DNA of 64,000 nt. It comes from Deltaproteobacteria bacterium. GTDB lineage: Bacteria; Desulfobacterota; Desulfobacteria; Desulfobacterales; UBA5852. The stretch spans positions 1 through 64,000 of the forward strand of contig JAHLLS010000029.1 in the NCBI GenBank assembly GCA_020444045.1, given 5' to 3'. This document shows, piece by piece, positions 26,535-34,975 of the stretch. Position numbers and translations under genes: made by a program. How positions within the stretch are numbered: position 1 is the stretch's first letter; each line of letters opens with the position of its first letter. The notes under the pieces are model-generated. The model was given only the letters and a program-made list of their open reading frames with translations, had not been told where the DNA came from and did not search any database.

Positions 26535-28052
26535 TTATGTTTCAGAAATTACCGCGCCCTGATCGATCATCTCCGTCAAACCTTGCAAATCACCGTCCAG
26601 TCGTCGATCGAAGGTCAAAACCGGCGATTTCATTCGAATCACCTCCAGAGATCGCTTTCCCTCGGCCGACAGCAGCGCCTCATCACGCAGTGCGGCAGCG
26701 TTGGACAGCGCGATCATCTGGGTGGCCAGCACCTGCTGCACCAATGTCGTCACCTCGGCGGCATTGAGCGCTGCATTGAGGCCCATGCTCACCTTGTCCT
26801 GGTTGTTCACCTCGGTGGGTCGCGAGAGCACGGTATCCGGTGCTGAACGCTGCACGGCCCTAGCCGCCAGGGCGCTGCAGGTTAATTGGAGGGCCTTGAG
26901 ACCGCACCCCTCGTAGCCCACAAGGGTTTCGGGCAGTCCTACATTGAGGCGGGAATCCACCAGCAGAGCATACTGACGGTCGATGAGATCGGCCACCGAG
27001 GCCGCCGCCGTTTTAAGCAGATCCATGGCCAGGGCGATGTGCCCGCCATAGAAATTGCCCGCGAAAATCGTTTCGCCCTCATCCGGATCCACAATGGGGT
27101 TGTCATTGACGCTGTTCAATTCGCGCTGCAGCACCTGGCGCATCCAGGATGATGCATCCCGGGCGGCCCCGATGACGTGGGGTGAACAGCGAATGGAGTA
27201 AGGATCCTGAATAATGCGGCCCACTTCTTTGTGGCTGTCGATCATGCGGCTCCCATATAAAGCCTTACGAATTGCCGCTGCAGAGGCGATCTGACCTGGG
27301 TGGTGCTTTAGGGTGTGGGCGGTGGGGTGAAACGCCTGAGAGCGGCCGTAAAGCACCTCGGCCGCCAGGGCACAGGCCCGTTCGCATGCCGCAAGGGTAC
27401 GATCGAAGCGCGCGACCGTTATCGCCCCGATGGCCGTCATCACCGCCGTACCGTTCATAATGGCCAGGGACTCCTTCGGAACGAAATCATGCACCGGCAG
27501 CCCGGCGCGCTTGAGCGCCTCGGCGGCCGGAAGCACTTCGCCCCCATAATACACTTCGCGCTCGCCACACAGCACCGCGGCCAGGTAGGACAGGGGGGTG
27601 AGATCGCCGGAGGCTCCCACCGACCCCAGGGAGGGAATGACCGGAATCAAATCATGGTTTAGCAGACGGCAAAGCGCTTCCAGCAGAGCCGGTCGAACCG
27701 CGGAATACCCCTTGGCCAGACTGACCAGGCGGGCAAACACAATGGCCCGCCCCTCTTTCTCGGAAAAAGGTTCCCCAAGCCCACAGCCATGCTGACGGAT
27801 AATCTGGTAAGCAAATTCCTGGGAGTGCTCCGGACCGACGGAACGGCCTGAGCTGTACCCCACACTAGTGGATACGCCGTAAATGCGATTACCATCGGAT
27901 AAGGACTGCTCAAGAATGCGCCGGCCCCGGTTCAGTTTGGCAAGCCAGTCCGGATCAGAGGAGATCATGACCCGCTGGCCCTCCAAGGCAACCGCAATCA
28001 ATTGATCGAGGGTCACCTCGCGATCATCGATTGTGATATTTGTTGATATCAA
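26535..28052 (-). CDS. Aromatic amino acid / histidine ammonia-lyase family enzyme
   Basis: 505 residues. The MIO cofactor precursor Ala-Ser-Gly is at 147-149 in GSVGASGDLTPL and the catalytic loop YGVSTSVGYSSG is at 58-69. At the position that separates His- from Tyr/Phe-specific lyases the sequence reads QH (87-88), unlike the Ser-His of HutH or the His-Leu and Phe-Leu pairs of tyrosine and phenylalanine lyases, so the substrate is open. No hut genes are near; ketosynthases, a CoA ligase and a dehydratase are, which favours a cinnamate or coumarate starter. The start is a TTG with GGAGG eight bases upstream. Confidence 0.8.
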   Translation of the reverse strand: MISTNITIDDREVTLDQLIAVALEGQRVMISSDPDWLAKLNRGRRILEQSLSDGNRIYGVSTSVGYSSGRSVGPEHSQEFAYQIIRQHGCGLGEPFSEKEGRAIVFARLVSLAKGYSAVRPALLEALCRLLNHDLIPVIPSLGSVGASGDLTPLSYLAAVLCGEREVYYGGEVLPAAEALKRAGLPVHDFVPKESLAIMNGTAVMTAIGAITVARFDRTLAACERACALAAEVLYGRSQAFHPTAHTLKHHPGQIASAAAIRKALYGSRMIDSHKEVGRIIQDPYSIRCSPHVIGAARDASSWMRQVLQRELNSVNDNPIVDPDEGETIFAGNFYGGHIALAMDLLKTAAASVADLIDRQYALLVDSRLNVGLPETLVGYEGCGLKALQLTCSALAARAVQRSAPDTVLSRPTEVNNQDKVSMGLNAALNAAEVTTLVQQVLATQMIALSNAAALRDEALLSAEGKRSLEVIRMKSPVLTFDRRLDGDLQGLTEMIDQGAVISET

Positions 28053-28593
28053 AGCGATTTCCTCCGGAGATCATTCGCCCCTCTTTTTGGGTTACAAAAG
28101 TCGTATTATCGGGAATATCCTGGCCGACATAGCTCATGGCACCAATGTTAACATTGTTCCCAATTTTCAAACCGGACCCGATGATACAGCAGTTGGCGCT
28201 GATCAATACATTGTCCCCTATCGTGAGGCTTTCATCTCCCTTGCCGTCATTTCCAATCGTGGTGTTCTGGAGAATGGTCACATTTTTTCCGATCCGGGCA
28301 TTATTTGCCACGACAATAGCAATAGGGTGCGGCAAAACGAACCCTTCGCCAATTTCGGCACCCAACATGACTTCTACGCCGTACCGCCTCACCATCCGGT
28401 TATTGATTCTCTTAGCAAGAGATCTCAGCGTTCGACTTTTCCTCAGATGCAGGACGTAGGCGATACGGAACCAAAAAATGTAATTACAGCGTTTGCTGCG
28501 CATCGCTCTCAGAAACACACGACGCCATGAGAAAGACTTCTCTTTCCCTCCGATGACCTCCGCATGGAAGTAGTCTTTAAGCCGTGAAGGCAT
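28024..28593 (-). CDS. Left-handed beta-helix (hexapeptide) acyltransferase, CysE-like
   Basis: 189 residues from the ATG at 28593 (AAGGA ten bases before). The C-terminal two thirds consist of hexapeptide repeats (IGKNVTILQNTTIGND, IGSGLKIGNNVNIGAM) that form a left-handed beta helix, with the His-Pro pair of serine acetyltransferases (VLPHPIAIVV). Such enzymes move an acetyl or acyl group from CoA to an amine or hydroxyl. It overlaps the lyase start by 29 bases and so belongs to the same operon; it may decorate the pathway product. Confidence 0.75.
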   Translation of the reverse strand: MPSRLKDYFHAEVIGGKEKSFSWRRVFLRAMRSKRCNYIFWFRIAYVLHLRKSRTLRSLAKRINNRMVRRYGVEVMLGAEIGEGFVLPHPIAIVVANNARIGKNVTILQNTTIGNDGKGDESLTIGDNVLISANCCIIGSGLKIGNNVNIGAMSYVGQDIPDNTTFVTQKEGRMISGGNRFDINKYHNR

Positions 28594-28619
28594 TGATACA
28601 CCATCCTTTCGGATTAGTT

Positions 28620-28817
28620 TCAATACGCAAGGCACCAATTCGCGTTGAGTAAATTAGCTTTTGCAGGGTAAATCCCTAACTTGGCGAGCCAGTCCGGCGC
28701 CGAATAGATTTTGACCTGCCGGCCTTGCAGAACAACCGCGATCAACTGATCGAGGGAAACCTCGGCATCCGCGATGCTGAGTTCAGGAAAGAGCAACGTA
28801 TTCTCTTGGGTAGGCAT
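28620..28817 (-). pseudogene. N-terminal fragment of a second ammonia-lyase gene
   Basis: The first about 45 residues match the start of the intact lyase at 26535-28052: EVSLDQLIAVVLQG against EVTLDQLIAVALEG, and SAPDWLAKL against SDPDWLAKL, with clear similarity also in the DNA. The frame ends after 65 residues without the MIO region. It is a diverged, truncated duplicate left upstream of the acyltransferase gene. It may still be translated as a short peptide. Confidence 0.65.
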
Positions 28818-28842
28818 ATATCGATCCTATCAGATCAATCTT

Positions 28843-29682
28843 TCAGGCGTTCGGGCGCGGGGTTTTGCCCTTCAGGTCCAATCCCACGGGGCATGCCGCC
28901 AGGCAGTGAAAACAGCCCGCTATGGTTCCAACCCCTTGCACAAGGGCTTTGTGAAGACGCGCAAAATCAAAATCCTCGAGCCGCTCGCGCCGCTTTTCAA
29001 GATCCTGACATTCCAGGATGCTGTGGATGTATTGTTGCATGACCATGACACCATGAGGCATGGCCCGGGGAATGCACAACCTTTTTTTAATTGTTCTTCG
29101 TCCGCGGATGATCGCGCCGTTGGGGCAGGCCTTGACACATTCTCCGGGACACTGATCACAGGGGTTGAAATCCAATTTGGGATCCGGTTCGATTTCCGCG
29201 TCGGTCAAAATAGTGTTGAAGTAAACCCTTGGACCGAATTCCGGTGTCACAATATAGGTGGGCACGCCGATGGTGCCAAGACCGGCTTCGGCGGCCACAT
29301 GTCGATGAGAAAGATCTCCGAAAATTCCCTGGTTGGTCCAAGCCGGATCCACCATCGTCCCGTTGGACAGGGGAAGTGCCCGAAAACCTTGTCGCTCCAG
29401 AAAATGAGCGATCTCCAAGGCATGCGTGTTAAGAAATTCAGTTGTGCGCCAGGCGACCCAGCGGGCATTTTGAACCATGTCACCGGTGCCCACCGCCACG
29501 GCGCCGCCAAGCAGACGTTTACCCACGGAAATGGCCGTTTTGGCTTCCGGCCACAGGCGCGATGGTGTATACCGGGTCGGCGTAACCGCGTCGAGATGGC
29601 GCGTCGATACGAACCCGATGAGATCAGCACCCTGCTGGAGCGCATAAGTGCTGAGGTCATGCTTGAGGCCATGTTCAAACAT
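28843..29682 (-). CDS. 4Fe-4S reductase-like protein (epoxyqueuosine reductase relative)
   Basis: 279 residues. Two bacterial-ferredoxin Cys clusters, CDQCPGECVKACP and CFHCLAACPVG, sit in the C-terminal third, behind an N-terminal domain resembling the QueG/reductive dehalogenase fold. It lacks the full length of QueG (about 350-380), so it may belong to the short uncharacterised branch. It sits two bases after the CoA ligase stop in the biosynthetic run, and could supply electrons for a reduction step. Role unknown. Confidence 0.6.
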   Translation of the reverse strand: MFEHGLKHDLSTYALQQGADLIGFVSTRHLDAVTPTRYTPSRLWPEAKTAISVGKRLLGGAVAVGTGDMVQNARWVAWRTTEFLNTHALEIAHFLERQGFRALPLSNGTMVDPAWTNQGIFGDLSHRHVAAEAGLGTIGVPTYIVTPEFGPRVYFNTILTDAEIEPDPKLDFNPCDQCPGECVKACPNGAIIRGRRTIKKRLCIPRAMPHGVMVMQQYIHSILECQDLEKRRERLEDFDFARLHKALVQGVGTIAGCFHCLAACPVGLDLKGKTPRPNA

Positions 29683-29683
29683 G

Positions 29684-31207
29684 TCAGCGGTCCTCGAAGG
29701 TTTTCTTCAATTCCATTTTAAGAATTTTACCCGTTTTGTTACGGGGGTACGCCTCAACCGCAATGATCTTCCGGGGGCGCTTGAAAGCCGCGATTTTGTC
29801 ATCCAGGAAGTCAAGCAGTTCATCGTCTTCCAGGACACATCCATCTTCAAAGCGAACGAAGGCGGCAACCACCTCACCTCGTTTCGCATCCGGCATCCCC
29901 ACCACCGCGGCCTCGGCCACCTGCGGATGCTGCTCGATGGCCCGCTCGACCTCGGCGGCATAAATATTTTCTCCCGCGCAGATAATCAGATCGTTTTTGC
30001 GTCCCACGAGGTACAAAAAACCCTCGTCATCGCGCCGCCCCAGATCGCCGGTATGAAACCAGCCGCCATGCATGGCAGCCGCTGTCGCCTCCGGTTTGCG
30101 CCAGTATCCCTTAAAAACCGTAGGGCCCTTCACAACGAGTTCACCGGTCTCACCCGGGGTTGCCTCCCGGCCGTCATCGGCCAAAATGGTCAGTCGGGTG
30201 TGAAAGACTTCTTTTCCGATGGACCCGGCTTTGCGCTCGGCATCCGCGAGATCAAGCGCCGTGATGCGAAGGGTTTCGGTCATGCCATACCCCTGGGCAA
30301 ATTGGACCTTTTTCTCCTGTTGGTATCGGCGGATCAACGGTACCGGCATGGGCGCCCCGCCCGCCATAAAAAAGTGGACCGCACTGAAATCAGCCGACGA
30401 CCAACGCGGTGCCTTGGTCATCATGTCGTACATCACCGGCACGGCAAACATGAAGGAAATCTTCTCCTGCATGATGCAACTGATGATATCCGAAGGGTTG
30501 TCGAAGCTTTTGAGAACCAGGGCCCCGCCGGCATAGACCACCGGTGTGACCGAAGCGGCCAGGGCGCCGATATGGAAAAGGGGTGCCACCACCAGCGATT
30601 TACAGGTTTCATCCAGATGATAGCTGTGCAGGGAATGAATCGCGCCGAAAAGAAAATTGCCATGGGACAACACGGCCCCTTTGGGAACGCCTGTCGTGCC
30701 CGAGGTGTACATGATCAGGAGGGGGGTATCCAAGTCCAATGCCTCACCGCTGGCAGGCGCCGTTGAGGGGCGATCCTTGGTGAATTCCTGCAACCCCCTG
30801 TCATTGGAAGATGCCGCTGCGCCGTGGATCAGATAATGAACGTCGGCCTCCAGAACCGTTTTTAAATGCATCACCTTGGCGAGGGCACCCACCGAATAGG
30901 CTATCACGCGGGGGGCACAGTCCTCGACGATATGCACCAGTTCAGACATGGCCAGGCCTGTATTCAATGGAACAATGACCGCCCCCATTTTGGCGCAGGC
31001 AAAGAATATCGTTAGAAAGGCGCTGGAATTTGCCATCAGAACAGCGACCCGCGTCTCTTTCCCCACACCGCATTCCGCCAGGGCATGCGCCGTCCGGTTG
31101 ACACGCGCGTTAAACTCCTGATTATCCCATTCCTGGCCGTCTTCCTTTAAGAATGGCCGTTTCGGATACAGCAGGGCGCGCTTGCTCACCCAATTCCCAA
31201 CATTCAT
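29684..31207 (-). CDS. AMP-forming acyl/aryl-CoA ligase
   Basis: 507 residues with the P-loop YTSGTTGVPKGAV, the adenylate motif QGYGMTETL, GGWFHTGDLG and the C-terminal Lys in NKTGKILKMEL. It activates a carboxylic acid as AMP and then thioester. I start it at the ATG at 31207, which overlaps the stop of the preceding gene (ATGA) and has GGAG seven bases before it. Its neighbours suggest it activates the lyase product (a cinnamate-type acid) for the ketosynthase. Confidence 0.85.
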   Translation of the reverse strand: MNVGNWVSKRALLYPKRPFLKEDGQEWDNQEFNARVNRTAHALAECGVGKETRVAVLMANSSAFLTIFFACAKMGAVIVPLNTGLAMSELVHIVEDCAPRVIAYSVGALAKVMHLKTVLEADVHYLIHGAAASSNDRGLQEFTKDRPSTAPASGEALDLDTPLLIMYTSGTTGVPKGAVLSHGNFLFGAIHSLHSYHLDETCKSLVVAPLFHIGALAASVTPVVYAGGALVLKSFDNPSDIISCIMQEKISFMFAVPVMYDMMTKAPRWSSADFSAVHFFMAGGAPMPVPLIRRYQQEKKVQFAQGYGMTETLRITALDLADAERKAGSIGKEVFHTRLTILADDGREATPGETGELVVKGPTVFKGYWRKPEATAAAMHGGWFHTGDLGRRDDEGFLYLVGRKNDLIICAGENIYAAEVERAIEQHPQVAEAAVVGMPDAKRGEVVAAFVRFEDGCVLEDDELLDFLDDKIAAFKRPRKIIAVEAYPRNKTGKILKMELKKTFEDR

Positions 31208-32457
31208 CGCGTCGCTCCATGCCAATCGGTTGATCCGTCCATGCGTCTCATCAGTAAGGAGGCAAACGTGCCGCCGGATGAAAAGCCGTTCAGCAGGGCG
31301 CAGGCAACCGGCATATCGATCGCGTGCGCCTTAACAAAGTTCAACGGCTGAAGCGGCGTGTTCAAACCCAACGTCGGCGGAAGGACGCCCTCTTTAATGG
31401 ACAGGGCCGCGGCCGCCGCCCGTATTCCGCCGGATGAAAAACTTTCCCCCACGGCCCCCTTGATGGAGGATATCCTGGGCTTTTTTTCTTGCGCGCCGAA
31501 CACGCGCGATAGCGCGGCCGCCTCCAGACAGTCCAGATTTTGGCCCCCGTTAGCCGAGGCCGACACATAGTCCACCTGGTTCGGCAGAATTGCTGCTACC
31601 CCGAGTGCGCGCTGGATAGCCAGTGCGGGTCCTTTGGGGTCCTCGGGCCAGTCGGTGGGCGGCGCCGGAGAGGAACTGAGCCCCCAGCCCACGATTTCAC
31701 AATACGGTATGGCGCCGCGTTCCAGGGCATGCGCCATTGACTCCAGACAAAGCACCCCGGCGCCCTCCCCGACCACCGGGCCGTTGCGCCGGATATCAAA
31801 CGGGCGTGCGCCCTCTTCGCTTCCGTCCACGGGCGACAAAGCTTTAAAATGCGTCAGAATTTCAAAGAAAAAGGCTGAAAAAATATCCGCACCGCCCGCC
31901 AGCAAGACATCTGCCCGGCCGTTCCGGATTTCGGCGGCGGCGTAAGCGATCGCAGTTTCAGCCGAGGCCTCATGGTGGTTGACGGTGGAATTGATGCCGC
32001 GGAAGCCCAATTCGATGGAGGCATGTCCGGCGGGTGCATTCATGACGGTATTGGGCACCAGAATCGGGCTGACCAGGTTGGGCCCCTCGGTGAACAGTGT
32101 CCCCATGAACTGTGCAGCAACATCGGTGCTCCCGTAGGCTACCCCCAGAATAATGCCAATCCGGTCCCGATTGGCCGCCGTGATGGCGAGCCCGGCATCG
32201 TCAAGCGCCATGCGGGCGGAAGCCGTTGCCATGAGGGAGAGGCGGTCCATGCGGCGCCGGTTTTTGATGGAAATGAAGTCCTTCGGGTTGAAATCGGTTA
32301 CGGCCGCCCCCAGCCGCGATGGAAACCGGGAGGTATCAAAAGCGGTGATGGGACGAATACCGGAGCGGCCCGCGAAAAGGTTGGCGGCAAAATCCTCTTT
32401 TCCGGCGCCAAGGGGCGTCACCATGCCGAGACCTGAAACCACCACGCGATTCGTCAT
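31204..32457 (-). CDS. Ketosynthase-like protein without catalytic residues (chain-length-factor type)
   Basis: 417 residues, FabF-like thiolase fold from end to end. All three catalytic residues of condensing enzymes are replaced: the Cys position is Glu163 (in NHHEASAET), the first His is Ser (YVSASANGGQ) and the second His is Glu (KGAVGESFSSGG). The protein follows a complete ketosynthase with a four-base overlap, the arrangement of KS-alpha/KS-beta pairs in type II polyketide and aryl-polyene pathways. It probably forms a heterodimer that sets chain length. Confidence 0.8.
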   Translation of the reverse strand: MTNRVVVSGLGMVTPLGAGKEDFAANLFAGRSGIRPITAFDTSRFPSRLGAAVTDFNPKDFISIKNRRRMDRLSLMATASARMALDDAGLAITAANRDRIGIILGVAYGSTDVAAQFMGTLFTEGPNLVSPILVPNTVMNAPAGHASIELGFRGINSTVNHHEASAETAIAYAAAEIRNGRADVLLAGGADIFSAFFFEILTHFKALSPVDGSEEGARPFDIRRNGPVVGEGAGVLCLESMAHALERGAIPYCEIVGWGLSSSPAPPTDWPEDPKGPALAIQRALGVAAILPNQVDYVSASANGGQNLDCLEAAALSRVFGAQEKKPRISSIKGAVGESFSSGGIRAAAAALSIKEGVLPPTLGLNTPLQPLNFVKAHAIDMPVACALLNGFSSGGTFASLLMRRMDGSTDWHGATR

Positions 32458-33695
32458 GGGGCAACCCCCTCCGCCGTATAGCGGCCCAGGATCAGGGACG
32501 TGTTATTGCCGCCGAAGGCAAAGGAATTGGATAAAATGATATTGAGTGTGGTAGCACGCGCGCCTTCGGTCACGAAATCAAGATCGCATTCGGGATCCGG
32601 CACATCCCGGTGAATCGTAGGCGGGATAAATCCCCGAGCGATGGCCAGCACGGCCGCCACCGCTTCGATGGCGCCTGCCGCCCCGAGGGTGTGGCCGATC
32701 ATGGACTTCGTGGAACTCACCGGAATGTGATAGGCCCTTTCGCCAAAGACGCGCTTGATCCCGATGGTTTCCATTCGGTCATTGGCGGGTGTGCCGGTAC
32801 CGTGGGCATTGATGTAGTCAACGGAGCCCGCGGCGACACCGGCATCCGCCATGGCCATTTGCATGCAGCGCACGGCCCCGGAGGCCTCCGGGTCGGGCGC
32901 GGTCATGTGGTTGGCGTCGCAGCTCACACCATATCCCAGAACCTCGCCATGGATGGTGGCACCCCTTTCCAGGGCGTGCGGCAGGGACTCCAGAATCAAC
33001 ATGCCGGCCCCCTCGCCCAGTGACATGCCCTGGCGGTCTCGATCGAATGGCCTGCAGTATTCCGGATCCACGGCTTTCAGGGAATTGAAGGCCGCATAGG
33101 TGGTGCGGGCCAAGGGCTCGGTCCCACCCGCAATCATGACCGTGGCTATCCCGTCCCGGATCAGGTCGCGGGCGAAGCCGATGGCCGTGGCACCGGATGA
33201 ACACGCGGTCATAAATGTCGTTTTGGGCCCCCATAGCTGCAGCGTCGATACGATGTGGTCGGCCGACGAAGCGCCGCAGAATGCTGAAAAATCTGAAAAG
33301 CGAACCGCGTCGGCGTGCCCGCTAAGGTAGCGCTGGTAGGCCGCCTCACCTTCCAGCATGCCCCCGGCTCCCCCGCCGATGGCGACTCCGGTATTGTCCC
33401 GAAGACCGTCCGGCAGTGGAAAGAGGCCTGCATCCTGCAGTGCTTCCAGGGTCGCCATCATCGCCATGGCATCCGCGCGGGACATGCGCTTTCCGTAAAA
33501 CAGGGCAGGGAGTTCCTGCGGCGCAAACGCACGTACTTCGCCACCGGTTCGCGAACGAAAACCGGCCGTATCGAAAACCGAGAGGGGTCCGATACCGCAC
33601 CGGCCGTGCTGCAGGGCGGTCGCAAACGCGTCCGTACCGCGCGCTATGGCGTTGATCGTTCCCATCCCCGTAATGACCACCCGCATCTTTTTCAT
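32454..33695 (-). CDS. Beta-ketoacyl-ACP synthase (FabF-like ketosynthase)
   Basis: 413 residues with the complete Cys-His-His triad: Cys165 in TACSSGAT, His in NAHGTGTPAND and His in SMIGHTLGAAG. It condenses malonyl-ACP with an acyl or aryl starter. It is the first gene of a minus-strand run of at least ten genes and pairs with the inactive homologue downstream. No ACP or ketoreductase is found in this window, so these would come from fatty acid synthesis or from elsewhere. Confidence 0.88.
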   Translation of the reverse strand: MKKMRVVITGMGTINAIARGTDAFATALQHGRCGIGPLSVFDTAGFRSRTGGEVRAFAPQELPALFYGKRMSRADAMAMMATLEALQDAGLFPLPDGLRDNTGVAIGGGAGGMLEGEAAYQRYLSGHADAVRFSDFSAFCGASSADHIVSTLQLWGPKTTFMTACSSGATAIGFARDLIRDGIATVMIAGGTEPLARTTYAAFNSLKAVDPEYCRPFDRDRQGMSLGEGAGMLILESLPHALERGATIHGEVLGYGVSCDANHMTAPDPEASGAVRCMQMAMADAGVAAGSVDYINAHGTGTPANDRMETIGIKRVFGERAYHIPVSSTKSMIGHTLGAAGAIEAVAAVLAIARGFIPPTIHRDVPDPECDLDFVTEGARATTLNIILSNSFAFGGNNTSLILGRYTAEGVAP

Positions 33696-34078
33696 CGATC
33701 TCGAAGAACCTTTGAAGGGCAGTTTTCAATTCTCGGACAATAAGACCACGTCTATCGCTATAACACTTAACCGCTATAACAAGATCGTGATGCAAATCAA
33801 TGTCCGCATGGAACTAACAATTGGGCATGTCGGTGTCAAGGCGATAACTCGTCCGACCAAAACCTTCTACCCCCGGCGCCCATGCCGTCCTGATCATTAT
33901 TGATGCGCCAGGTTATCATTGACAGTTTTCTTAAATAAGATGATGCTGGTGACAACGTCGTCAAAGACCATATTGGGCGGTGCAGCATATATCAAAAATC
34001 AATCCACGACCTGATCTTTGATGTTTCTCAAAACAGCTTGAACGCTCATCCCACACGATACGAATATGAGTGTGACCT
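33696..34078. other. Divergent promoter region between ketosynthase and dehydratase
   Basis: About 380 bases without a gene. It holds a 9-bp direct repeat CGCTATAAC (33756-33764 and 33772-33780) beside a possible minus-strand -10 element (TATAGC), and a TTGACA at about 33918 on the plus strand without a clear -10. A shared regulator for both directions is possible. Confidence 0.35.
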
Positions 34079-34501
34079 ATGCTTAACCTCGATATCGACA
34101 CCCTCGTCCCCCAGCGGCGGCCCATGCGGCTGATCGATGAGATTATTGCCATTTCGGGCCAGACGGCCACGACCACGGCCACAGTGGCGCCAACCTGGCC
34201 GACGTTCTCCCAGGGGGCGGCCAACGTCGTGGTATTGATCGAACTCGTGGCCCAGACCGCGGCCGCCATCGGCGGCTATAACGCCATGACGGATCCAACC
34301 GACGGCCGTGCCAAAAAAGGCATGCTGGTGGGCATCAAGCAGGCCGCCTTTGCAATCGACACGATTCCCCTCGATACCCGGATCACCACCTGGGCTGAAA
34401 CGCGTGTGTTGCTGGAAAATTTCAAAGAAATCACGGGCGTCGTCAAAATCGGAGACCGCATTATCAGTGAAATGACCCTGCAGGGCGTCCAGTCCGAGTG
34501 A
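34079..34501 (+). CDS. Hotdog-fold 3-hydroxyacyl-ACP dehydratase-like protein
   Basis: 140 residues. The N-terminal LVPQRRPMRLIDEII is the FabZ/FabA-type opening seen in the ApeP dehydratases of aryl-polyene clusters, followed by VLIELVAQTAAAIGGY, where the central helix of the hotdog fold lies. It probably removes water from the beta-hydroxy intermediate made by the divergent ketosynthase pathway. The usual FabZ active-site His lies in the opening motif (PHRYPFL-type); here that position is Gln, so activity is uncertain. Confidence 0.65.
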   Translation: MLNLDIDTLVPQRRPMRLIDEIIAISGQTATTTATVAPTWPTFSQGAANVVVLIELVAQTAAAIGGYNAMTDPTDGRAKKGMLVGIKQAAFAIDTIPLDTRITTWAETRVLLENFKEITGVVKIGDRIISEMTLQGVQSE

Positions 34502-34663
34502 ACCGCAACACCTACCAACCCCATGACCGTCACGGGCGTGCGAAAATAATGACACCCCGGCGTCAACTATTCTGACAATACCCCCCGCTGGATGCAGCAT
34601 CGAAAATAGTTATATCATCATAAAAAATTGTTTTAATTGGATATTTTAAGTTTAAATAAAATA

Positions 34664-34678
34664 TGGCACATAATTTGC
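34664..34678 (+). promoter_or_regulatory. Sigma-54 promoter
   Basis: TGGCAC (34664-34669), five bases, TTGC (34675-34678): the GG and GC pairs are ten bases apart, exactly as in -24/-12 promoters. The 60 bases upstream are very AT-rich, as expected for IHF bending. Transcription should begin near 34690, just before the small RNA. Confidence 0.7.
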
Positions 34679-34689
34679 TGATACTCTTC

Positions 34690-34750
34690 ATAGAACATCT
34701 TTTCTCCCTCCTCTTAGGGGCAAGGCATCGGGCCTTGCCCCTTTTTTTTT
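34690..34750 (+). ncRNA. Candidate sigma-54-dependent small RNA with anti-Shine-Dalgarno stretch
   Basis: Between the sigma-54 promoter and a strong terminator lies a transcript of about 60 bases with no coding capacity. Its unpaired 5' part contains CTCCCTCCTC (34704-34713), complementary to strong ribosome-binding sites; its 3' end is a 10-bp hairpin plus nine T residues, a good Hfq-type tail. This layout is that of a trans-acting regulatory RNA produced under sigma-54 control, as with the Qrr RNAs of Vibrio, but without sequence similarity to them. An upstream enhancer-binding site is not recognised. Confidence 0.55.
34717..34750 (+). terminator. Rho-independent terminator
   Basis: GGGGCAAGGC (34717-34726) and complement (34732-34741) with loop ATCGG, followed by nine T residues. 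It ends the small RNA and could also stop read-through from the dehydratase gene. Confidence 0.9.
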
Positions 34751-34975
34751 GGTCCGAAGCCACGCAGGACGAGCACTGTAAAAGATGCGGTTGAATCCAT
34801 CGGTTATTTTGATGGTTGCTTTGTTAGAAGGGTGTGCGATGATGGCCCTGCAAGATGACGAAGTCCTAATATTCCAGTGTCCGTAAAGAAGGCGCTCGAC
34901 CATGATTATGAAAGGATCGCCGGCCGAATCTCCCGGTGCGCCCCTTTCGATTGTCAGAAAGTACCTCCAGACCGC

